Below are positions 1 through 7,135 of a stretch of 36,656 bases of DNA, in pieces. The notes under the pieces are model-generated. The model saw nothing but the letters and a program-made list of their open reading frames with translations. It ran no database searches and was not told the origin of the DNA. The stretch is from contig QQRW01000010.1 in assembly GCA_003602605.1 (NCBI GenBank), positions 1-36,656 of the forward strand. The letters are read 5' to 3'. This stretch comes from Candidatus Poseidoniales archaeon (GTDB lineage Archaea; Thermoplasmatota; Poseidoniia; Poseidoniales; Poseidoniaceae). Position numbers and translations under genes: made by a program. The stretch's first letter is position 1; each line of letters opens with the position of its first letter.

Positions 1-423
1 CGTGTTGGACAGCCTTACACTGCCCCGCATGATGCGGCTCGCCGTGTTCTCGCTGAAGGGATTATTCGTTTGGGTATTAGCAACCAATCCGTTGAAGAAG
101 CACTTGACATGGATTCTGGTGATCTTCGAAAGTGGTACATGCACAATACAAGCCACTGGATTGGCCTTGATGTCCACGATGTAGGGATTTACAAACCGAA
201 CGGAGAACCAAGACTCCTGGAGGCTGGAATGTGCCTCACTGTGGAACCGGGGTTGTACTTCGGGGCGTGGCGTCCTGATGTCGATTGTCCGGAGCGGTAT
301 GCAAACATAGGTATTCGAATCGAGGACGATGTATTGGTGACTTCCGGCGATCCTGATGTATTAACGTCTGCCTGTCCTAAATCCATTGAGGATATTGAAG
401 CAATTACTTGTTCTCCATTCTGA
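1..423 (+). CDS. pepP: Xaa-Pro aminopeptidase (aminopeptidase P, M24B), 3' part only
   Basis: This is the C-terminal part of a metallo-aminopeptidase that removes an N-terminal residue preceding proline from peptides, probably in the cytoplasm. The reading frame is open from base 1, so the gene starts upstream; the ORF-track start at 70 is internal. The pita-bread catalytic domain is recognisable: HNTSHWIGLDVHDVG carries the metal-binding histidine, VEPGLYF a metal-ligand glutamate, and GIRIEDDVLVT the last glutamate ligand. The order and spacing match bacterial-type PepP better than methionine aminopeptidase. The stop codon overlaps the GAGGTG ribosome binding site of mqnC, so the two genes are probably co-transcribed. 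The family is clear; the missing N-terminus prevents finer subgrouping. Confidence 0.92.
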   Translation, partial: RVGQPYTAPHDAARRVLAEGIIRLGISNQSVEEALDMDSGDLRKWYMHNTSHWIGLDVHDVGIYKPNGEPRLLEAGMCLTVEPGLYFGAWRPDVDCPERYANIGIRIEDDVLVTSGDPDVLTSACPKSIEDIEAITCSPF

Positions 424-432
424 GGTGTAATC

Positions 433-1617
433 ATGTCATGGTCAACAATTCTTGAAAGGCAGGCCTTGTGGCATACGGATTCAGCCTCTCAGTATCGATT
501 GAGCCCTGAGGATGCCGTCGAATTGTACCAAAATGCACCCCTCCATCAACTCATGAGTGCCGCACTCTTACGACGGAATGCGATGCACGGCGATAGTAAA
601 GTTACTTATCTCATCGACCGAAACATCAACTACACAAATATCTGTACAATTAACTGCCAATTTTGTTCTTTTTATCGCCCACCGGGCCATGATGAAACAT
701 ACACTCAATCCGTTGATGAGATTTCTGCACGTATTCAAGAACTCGAAAATATCGAAGGTGTTCGAATTCTTATGCAGGGGGGGGTAAACCCCGATCTTTC
801 ATTTGAATGGTATGAAAACCTCTTGCGGGAGCTTTGTACACGTCACCCAACGATTGCAATTGATTGCTTCAGCCCCATTGAGATTGAAGGAATTGCGGAG
901 GTTAGCGAACTTTCAACACTCGAAGTTTTGACTCGTCTCAAGGCTGCAGGCATGCACGGCCTCCCCGGAGGTGGAGCAGAAATGCTGGTCGATGATGTTC
1001 GCAAGGATGTTTCTCCGAAAAAGGGGCTTCCTGCTAACTGGCTCAGAGTCATGGAAGAAGCTCAATCGTTAGGATTGACGACCAGTGCAACGAATGTCAT
1101 TGGATTTGGGGAGACACTTGAACAGCGCGTCGAACACATGAACCGTCTACGGCAGTTGCAAGACCGTTCTCTTGAACAGTATGGGATTGGTTTCACGTCC
1201 TTCATTGCATGGCCGGTTCAACTTGAGGTCAACAGTTTCGGTCGAAGGAACAGGGGTCAAAACAAAATTCAACTTGGCGCAGGCTCAACAGAATACCTTC
1301 GTCATGTGGCAGTTTCCCGACTCTTCCTCGACTCGATCCCGAATATCCAATCTTCATGGCCTACAATGGGCATTAAAACCGCCCAAATGGCTCTCTTCGG
1401 TGGCGCTAACGATGTCGGCTCAACTATGATGGAAGAAAATGTAGTATCTGCATCAGGTACCACGAAATTCAATGCTTCTGAAATTGAATTACAAAACGTC
1501 ATTCTGCGTGCAGGATTTTCACCTCAGCGTCGTGACAGTGATTATGTGTTCTTGGAAACACCTGTGTGTGGGACGCATCTCAGTGAACTGCATTCCCCGC
1601 CGCCTTCTCAGTTTTGA
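433..1617 (+). CDS. mqnC: Cyclic dehypoxanthinyl futalosine synthase (radical SAM)
   Basis: A 394-residue radical SAM enzyme that cyclises dehypoxanthine futalosine in the futalosine route to menaquinone. The cluster-binding motif is C71-x3-C75-x2-C78 within NICTINCQFCSFYR, and the FYR following it is typical of MqnC. Further family signatures are LPGGGAEMLVDDVRK, the SPKK segment, FIAWPVQLE, and EYLRHVAVSRLFLDSIPN followed by GANDVGSTMMEENVV. These separate it from MqnE and from CofG/CofH, which share the fold. Length is normal for the family. The ATG is preceded by GAGGTG overlapping the pepP stop. The 3' end lies 4 bp from the convergent PNGase F-like gene. No other menaquinone gene is in the window. 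It indicates menaquinone synthesis in this organism. Confidence 0.93.
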   Translation: MSWSTILERQALWHTDSASQYRLSPEDAVELYQNAPLHQLMSAALLRRNAMHGDSKVTYLIDRNINYTNICTINCQFCSFYRPPGHDETYTQSVDEISARIQELENIEGVRILMQGGVNPDLSFEWYENLLRELCTRHPTIAIDCFSPIEIEGIAEVSELSTLEVLTRLKAAGMHGLPGGGAEMLVDDVRKDVSPKKGLPANWLRVMEEAQSLGLTTSATNVIGFGETLEQRVEHMNRLRQLQDRSLEQYGIGFTSFIAWPVQLEVNSFGRRNRGQNKIQLGAGSTEYLRHVAVSRLFLDSIPNIQSSWPTMGIKTAQMALFGGANDVGSTMMEENVVSASGTTKFNASEIELQNVILRAGFSPQRRDSDYVFLETPVCGTHLSELHSPPPSQF

Positions 1618-1621
1618 ACCA

Positions 1622-4600
1622 CTATGAAGTTGTAGAATCGTAGTATACGACCCATATTTCGGCATGGATGTTACGCTCTCCGTTTCCTACACCGTCGGAT
1701 GGAACATACTCTTGACCATTGAATAATCCTCGATAAGTGAGATGGTTCACTCCGCCGTTCATATCACTCCAACCGGTGATGTCATACGTCCACTGTTTTA
1801 CATCTTGACCGGCACACCAACCCGCTCGGCCAAAGGGCCATGAACCAAATTGATTGGCCACGACACCGTTCTGAACTTCATTTTCGCAACCCTCATTCGA
1901 ATAGACAATTGGATGCCATTCGTATGTACTGAATCCATTCATCGAATAGTGGTGTTCATGGTCACAGAACTCAGCACAATTTGCATTATCCTTTCCGAAC
2001 CCATGGCCAGTTATTGTGGCCACGATTTGGACTTTTTCTGCCCATGAAGGTACAGTGAAATTGAGGTCACGCGTGTATTTTGATACATCATTATATGTTC
2101 CGTCGAATTGTCCGCCAGTAAATGCAAAATCAGCCGCAGTGCTGCGTAAACCGCTTCCCCAATTACTCAGCAATACAGTTATTGTGAGGTCGCCTTTGTT
2201 CGCTCCCCGATATTTGAATGTCCGATTATCATCGTTTTCCAACATGAAAAGGTATGGGGAGATATCTGTGAGCCATTTTCCTTCGCGGCCGTATGTGGTA
2301 ATCCACCTCATGAACTCCGTGCCGCATGCAGAGGTATTGTTGCGTTCACAAATTCGAAGGTTTGCTTCATAATCCCACTCATGACAACCTGCGTATGTTC
2401 CATCGCTTGTTTGATACCGATTCATCCGGTCAACGCATGCATGCTCATGATAGACTTCCATTGTGTCGTAGTCTGTGATGTTGCTAGGGAACTCAGCGCT
2501 CATTGATGAGGTGAAGCCACCCCCCCAGCCGCCCGTGTGACGGTCAAAATCCATTATCGTCACTTCTTGCACGCTAGGGTCAGACCTCCGTATCTCAACT
2601 GGGAATTCGGCATTCCATTGTGCAGGCTCATGAACCAAATGCATAGGATCATTGGTGGATGATGTCCAAGCATACAAACTCCCTGTTTCTCTCGCAAGTT
2701 GGAAACGGTCTATCCCCATGTACAACGGGGAGTTGAAATTAGAAATCATTTGCCCTAATCCTCCAGAAATGCTGTTTGCTCTTTGGTCGATGAAATGTAT
2801 TCGGCCATCCCATTCCTGCTCCTCATTTGGGTTAAGTGCATTTTCCACCGCCGTTTTACGACTCACGATATCGGTGTGATACGATGAATCAAAGGAGCCA
2901 TAGAACACATGAACATTATCTGGCATTGCTCGAAGAAACTGACCAGGGCTTTGGCCCCAAGTCGCAGAATTAGAGTTCCCACCAGAATCAGTATACTTGA
3001 ACAAGAAAAAATAAATCTCGTAACCCGTCCATTCCTGTTGGAAGTAAAATGTACCATCAAGCGTGGGTATTGAAAAATCAGGAACGGATTGCATAGGGCC
3101 GTCAAGAGCAGATGAACTCGTCCATGGAACCGCAGATTGAATGACGGCGCATCCATCAGCATCTATAGTCCATCGTTCCGGTGAGTTTGGGCAGAGGTCA
3201 ACGTTAGCGAACACACCATCAGCATCAATATCCGCACATCCTACAGCATTGACTGGTAATTGTGCGGGGGTTCCCGGGCACTGGTCGTCGAAGTCGTTAA
3301 CACCATCCACATCAGTATCACGTTGAACGGCAGCGCATCCATTTTCATCTACTTGGGTTGAATTGAGCGGAGTTTCAGGACATAAGTCGAGGGGGCTGCC
3401 TGTGCTGTTGACATCTTCAACAGAATCATTGTCGTCGTCAAGGTCTTCCGTTGAATCTGAGCAGCCATCGCCATCAAAATCAGTTGACGAACTACGAATC
3501 CAATCGGTTAATCCCTTCGGACATGAATCCATTTCATCTTCACGACCATCGTTGTCATCGTCCATGTCCTCATCAAGATCAGAACAACCATCGCTGTCCC
3601 AATCACTGAATGTGCTTGAACTCCAACCGATGAATCCCCGAGGGCATGAATCATCAGCATCGAGTATTCCATCGTTATCATCGTCATTATCTTCATCGGC
3701 GTCATGGCAGCCATCCGAATCATAATCGGCATTTGGGAAACTCACCCAACCAAATGAAGTTGGACAAAGATCATAGTCGTCGCCGACACCATCGTTGTCG
3801 TCATCTGTATCTTCTTGTAAGTCATGACAACCGTCTTGGTCTTGGTCACTCGCAAGCGATGAAGTCCATCCATCTGCAACACCATAACCATCCGGACAAC
3901 GATCATTTTCATCCGTGATTCCATCGCCATCGGTATCTTCGCCTTCATTCACAATGATAATTTGGGTCACAACTGTGTCATTTTTTTGAGCATGAGAGCC
4001 ACATTCAACATCGGTTTGGATGTCAAAAGACGATACTGATTCTGAGAGGTCGAGTAAGAGCTTCCAAGATCCATCATCCTTGACTACAGGTGATTTGATT
4101 GTACCCTCTTCGAGCACTATCTGAAGCGTGCATGTGGGAATATTGGCATGAATCACTGTCCCCTCATACCAAATGAGTCGTTGTTCATCAATTTCAATAA
4201 ATACCGGGGCTGTAAGAATTGGAGCATCTTCATCGACGGGCAGTACCGTAATCACGTGGGTAAGTCGCACAGGTTGCGGATCAATGAATTGAGCATTGTT
4301 CGTAGTGAAAAATTCGATTTGAATGGAATAATCTCCTTCCATCTCGGGAACAAAAGTAAGAAGGTATCCTTGCTGATTTTTCTCCCATTCATACAACAAA
4401 AGTGACGTGAATTGAGGCGTAAGAATTGTCGGCTCAACTCCCCATTCATCACCTTGGTTTGTTATCACTACCTGAAGGGCGACTGGAGTCCCATCCATTG
4501 GAACAGACTGGATTATTGCATCCCATGAAGCATTGACTGAAACCATACCAGTGTTTTCATTCCCTACATCAGTATTTTCAGATTCGATATCGGCATTTCC

Positions 4601-4663
4601 AAGGCAGCCTGAAGTAACTAGCAAACCGACAAGCAGAATGGCATAGAGTGTGCGCCTTTCCAT
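1622..4663 (-). CDS. Secreted lipoprotein with thrombospondin-3 repeats and a C-terminal PNGase F-like domain
   Basis: A 1013-residue surface protein. I chose the ATG at 4663 over the track start at 4732: it gives a signal peptide (MERRTLYAILLVGLL) ending in the lipobox VTSGC, and it removes the overlap with the upstream gene. After an Ig-like N-terminal region, about residues 239-510 form acidic DxDxDG calcium-binding thrombospondin type 3 repeats. A linker region follows. From about residue 740 it resembles peptide-N-glycosidase F, which cleaves N-glycans from asparagine. CHEWD holds the equivalent of PNGase F Asp60 and CAEFC the equivalent of Glu206; FGRAGWCAG matches the cysteine-rich end. 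The third catalytic residue, Glu118, appears to be replaced by a hydrophobic residue. Fold assignment is good; enzymatic activity is inferred. It is the last gene of a minus-strand series beginning with topoisomerase III. Confidence 0.8.
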   Translation of the reverse strand: MERRTLYAILLVGLLVTSGCLGNADIESENTDVGNENTGMVSVNASWDAIIQSVPMDGTPVALQVVITNQGDEWGVEPTILTPQFTSLLLYEWEKNQQGYLLTFVPEMEGDYSIQIEFFTTNNAQFIDPQPVRLTHVITVLPVDEDAPILTAPVFIEIDEQRLIWYEGTVIHANIPTCTLQIVLEEGTIKSPVVKDDGSWKLLLDLSESVSSFDIQTDVECGSHAQKNDTVVTQIIIVNEGEDTDGDGITDENDRCPDGYGVADGWTSSLASDQDQDGCHDLQEDTDDDNDGVGDDYDLCPTSFGWVSFPNADYDSDGCHDADEDNDDDNDGILDADDSCPRGFIGWSSSTFSDWDSDGCSDLDEDMDDDNDGREDEMDSCPKGLTDWIRSSSTDFDGDGCSDSTEDLDDDNDSVEDVNSTGSPLDLCPETPLNSTQVDENGCAAVQRDTDVDGVNDFDDQCPGTPAQLPVNAVGCADIDADGVFANVDLCPNSPERWTIDADGCAVIQSAVPWTSSSALDGPMQSVPDFSIPTLDGTFYFQQEWTGYEIYFFLFKYTDSGGNSNSATWGQSPGQFLRAMPDNVHVFYGSFDSSYHTDIVSRKTAVENALNPNEEQEWDGRIHFIDQRANSISGGLGQMISNFNSPLYMGIDRFQLARETGSLYAWTSSTNDPMHLVHEPAQWNAEFPVEIRRSDPSVQEVTIMDFDRHTGGWGGGFTSSMSAEFPSNITDYDTMEVYHEHACVDRMNRYQTSDGTYAGCHEWDYEANLRICERNNTSACGTEFMRWITTYGREGKWLTDISPYLFMLENDDNRTFKYRGANKGDLTITVLLSNWGSGLRSTAADFAFTGGQFDGTYNDVSKYTRDLNFTVPSWAEKVQIVATITGHGFGKDNANCAEFCDHEHHYSMNGFSTYEWHPIVYSNEGCENEVQNGVVANQFGSWPFGRAGWCAGQDVKQWTYDITGWSDMNGGVNHLTYRGLFNGQEYVPSDGVGNGERNIHAEIWVVYYDSTTS
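3140..3945 (-). repeat. Thrombospondin type 3 repeat-coding region
   Basis: Within the PNGase F-like lipoprotein gene, about seven acidic repeat units are encoded. The four central ones are long (about 55 residues) and share a core close to DSDGCSDLDEDxDDDNDG followed by D-x-C-P. Repeated aspartate codons give recurrent ATC/GTC tracts on the plus strand, which also explains the spurious plus-strand ORFs here. TSP3 units bind calcium and form rigid stalks, so this is probably a spacer holding the C-terminal domain away from the cell. Confidence 0.88.
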
Positions 4664-4703
4664 GGTATAATTACATTCGATGAGAGACTTGAATGTTTGC
4701 CAT

Positions 4704-5849
4704 TCATATTGGGACTGATTCAGCACGGCCATCGTTTGTTGGTAGTGCTGAAATTTGGGAGCATGATTTCGGATGCATAACTGGAAGCGGCAACACCCAC
4801 AAGAGAGGCCCGCCTTTGGAACGTTTAATCCGGATGATGAGTTCCCAGTGAATTCGAATCAATTTGCTTGAAACTGTACCTGGCCATTCCATGGCGGGTG
4901 GGTCAAGGGTCATGACTTGCTCACTGAGTAAACATCGTCCACCGGTTTCCATACTACGCATTGGTCGTAGGAAAAGTCCACCTTTTACTTCTCGAGCTTC
5001 CATTGGGGCTTCTTCCCCACCTCCCGTACCGTCATCCAGACCGATTTGCCAGTGATGCGGCAATTCAGTCGTCAAACCTGCTGGAGGCTGCTTCGATTGC
5101 GCTACTCCGAGGGAACGAAAGATTTCTTCTCGAGCGGGAGGGAGTGCACCTACCCTCCATAGGACATCGATTTCTTTCCAGTCTTCACGAGTTTCGTCAA
5201 TAGATACTTTCAGCTTGAGCGGTTGACCAGCAATTGGTTGTTCAACCAGAGTTATTGATGGGTCGATTGGTTCTGATTTCAAGAAGTTTTGCTGTTGAAC
5301 CAAATCTGCCAAATTTGCACCAACTCTCAACGCAAGAGGGCCCAACAGAAGCGGCAATAATATTATTGCCAGCAGTGGATAATCCAGTAATCCAATACGA
5401 ACAGTACCTGTGCCAATTCCTTGTATGCCCAATGAATTGAGGAGTGGCTCAATGAACAGATACCCAAGTGCAATGAGAAGTACGACTACAGTTTTTGAGA
5501 TGAAATTTCGTATTGCTGCATGGATCGGGTTTGGAGTTAGATACCAGCCCTGTCTTTGTTCATTGACGATCAACGGTTTTTTGTTGTTTTCTAATATGTG
5601 TTCACTTCGTTCGTTCTCTTCGTCTGCGCACGGCTCCCCATCAATCAAATATCGCTGTTCTATGATCCATGAATCGTCGCTTCCAAGTTTGAAACTCGGC
5701 GCTAGATTTTCGACCGTGTTCATGAGATCACTACGTGTTCCAGTTTCGACAATCCTTGTTGAGGTTGCAATAGGCAGTTTTTCCGGAATAAACCGGTGTG
5801 GTTCAAATGGCGGGTACCGAATACGTTGTTCTACTTGTAATTCGGGCAT
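4704..5849 (-). CDS. Membrane protein of unknown function, two transmembrane helices
   Basis: I do not recognise this 381-residue protein. Residues 1-115 look soluble, with a charged stretch at 75-92. Two hydrophobic segments follow at about 118-138 and 153-175, separated by a short glycine-rich loop. Residues 180-381 form a second soluble region containing GTGGGEEAP and an alternating pattern (KLIRIHWELIIRIKR) that suggests beta strands. With no signal peptide and one hairpin, both large parts are probably on the same, likely cytoplasmic, side. The start is supported by GAGG eight bases upstream of the ATG. It lies 9 bp after the GGR-family gene and 40 bp before the PNGase F-like lipoprotein gene, so operon membership is likely. 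Confidence 0.75.
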   Translation of the reverse strand: MPELQVEQRIRYPPFEPHRFIPEKLPIATSTRIVETGTRSDLMNTVENLAPSFKLGSDDSWIIEQRYLIDGEPCADEENERSEHILENNKKPLIVNEQRQGWYLTPNPIHAAIRNFISKTVVVLLIALGYLFIEPLLNSLGIQGIGTGTVRIGLLDYPLLAIILLPLLLGPLALRVGANLADLVQQQNFLKSEPIDPSITLVEQPIAGQPLKLKVSIDETREDWKEIDVLWRVGALPPAREEIFRSLGVAQSKQPPAGLTTELPHHWQIGLDDGTGGGEEAPMEAREVKGGLFLRPMRSMETGGRCLLSEQVMTLDPPAMEWPGTVSSKLIRIHWELIIRIKRSKGGPLLWVLPLPVMHPKSCSQISALPTNDGRAESVPI

Positions 5850-5858
5850 AACAAAACC

Positions 5859-7073
5859 TCATCTAAACAAGAGTTTCGAACCCGCTCGAAGAGCGAGTTT
5901 ACGGAATGCTGGCACTTTTTTAACGAGCGCCAATCCGAGAGGTACCGGCTTTTCGATGTCACCGATTTCATTGATAAGTTCCAAAACATCTGGTCGAGCA
6001 AAATTCGAAAAGTGCTTGTCGAGTTCTGCATCACTCACATCACTCACAAGTAAATTACGTAGTGCACGTGCTTTTTCTTGATCTTTTTTCATTGCCTTGA
6101 AGTGCTTTGAACTAATCTTTGTGAGGTGTTTTTCCGATAAGTTATCATCGGAAATGGCCTGGCTCAAAGGTTTCAATATCCCGCTAATTTGACGGAAACC
6201 GGGGCCAATACCTCCCCCAGTAGTAGGTTTGGCCATTCCTGCAGCATCACCCAACAACAAGACTCTGTCTTTGACTGTATTCTTCACCATTCCACTTGGA
6301 ATGGGGCCACAATACCGTGCGACTTCCTTAATGTTCGAGAATCTATCCTTCCACAGCGGGTGACTTCGCAGATCGTCATAGCATTGTTCGACACTTCTGC
6401 CATTGAGACGATCCGGGGTCGACCAAACTCCGATACGATGGGTTCCAAAGCCAGATGGTATAACCCAAGCGAAGAAACCCGGGGCGATTTCTGACCCACT
6501 GTACATGTCAAGCCATCTGTTGTTCCCTTCATATCCGAGAACTTCTGCTTGGAAACCAATCATCATTTCCTTAGGCCGACCCATCTTAAAATGTCGACGA
6601 GTCCAACTATGTGCACCGTCGCAACCGATCAGGAGTTTACATGTCAGAGAGATGAGCTCACCTTTGGATTCTACTTCAAGAGTAACATTTTGTTCAGTGA
6701 CTTCAGCATTGACTGGTCGTGAATCAAGCCATAGTGTTGCACCTGCCTCCATACCCTGCTGAACCACACCTTGGTCGAATTTTTTACGACAGACCACATA
6801 AGTTCTCAATTTCCCATCGGTTCCAACTGGGACGAGTGTTCCACTTGGGCCATGAATTCTTGCTCCATCAACTTCTTCCAGCACAGAATCAAACAAGCCG
6901 ACCTCTCGTAGTGCTTTCGGAGTAACGAGTCCAGCGCACTGGAATGGACGACCAATTTCAGTATGCTCTTCAAGCATGAGGACACTGTGTCCGAGTGATG
7001 CCAAATGAGTTGCAGTTCGCCCACCTGTTGGGCCAGCGCCGACGATGATGACATCCCACACGGACTGCTTCAT
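5859..7073 (-). CDS. Geranylgeranyl reductase-family FAD-dependent oxidoreductase
   Basis: A 404-residue flavoprotein of the geranylgeranyl reductase family. In archaea these enzymes saturate the isoprenoid chains of membrane lipids or of quinones. The N-terminal FAD-binding fold is WDVIIVGAGPTGGRTATHLA (residues 6-25), followed by RPFQCAGLV, which holds the conserved cysteine region. The mid-protein segment FFAWVIPSGFGTHRIGV corresponds to the substrate-binding strand, and LGDAAGMAKPTTGGGI is the second FAD motif of the family. The ATG at 7073 is preferred because it lies just before the first strand; an ATG at 7100 and a TTG at 7103 are alternatives. It sits between topoisomerase III and an unknown membrane protein. 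Whether the substrate is archaeol or menaquinone cannot be told from sequence. Confidence 0.85.
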   Translation of the reverse strand: MKQSVWDVIIVGAGPTGGRTATHLASLGHSVLMLEEHTEIGRPFQCAGLVTPKALREVGLFDSVLEEVDGARIHGPSGTLVPVGTDGKLRTYVVCRKKFDQGVVQQGMEAGATLWLDSRPVNAEVTEQNVTLEVESKGELISLTCKLLIGCDGAHSWTRRHFKMGRPKEMMIGFQAEVLGYEGNNRWLDMYSGSEIAPGFFAWVIPSGFGTHRIGVWSTPDRLNGRSVEQCYDDLRSHPLWKDRFSNIKEVARYCGPIPSGMVKNTVKDRVLLLGDAAGMAKPTTGGGIGPGFRQISGILKPLSQAISDDNLSEKHLTKISSKHFKAMKKDQEKARALRNLLVSDVSDAELDKHFSNFARPDVLELINEIGDIEKPVPLGLALVKKVPAFRKLALRAGSKLLFR

Positions 7074-7135
7074 GGTGTTGGTGCGTAGTCGGTTGAACAT
7101 CAACCTTCGCTCTCATTTTGGAGCAAAAGTACGTT

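Noticed and set aside
3140-3945. Repetitive DNA as a possible CRISPR or tandem-repeat array
   Set aside because: The periodicity comes from TSP3 protein repeats in frame; units vary and there are no constant repeats with unique spacers.
5410-6081. 223-residue plus-strand ORF
   Set aside because: It spans the reverse strand of the GGR-family and membrane-protein genes, both well supported, and has no recognisable motif.
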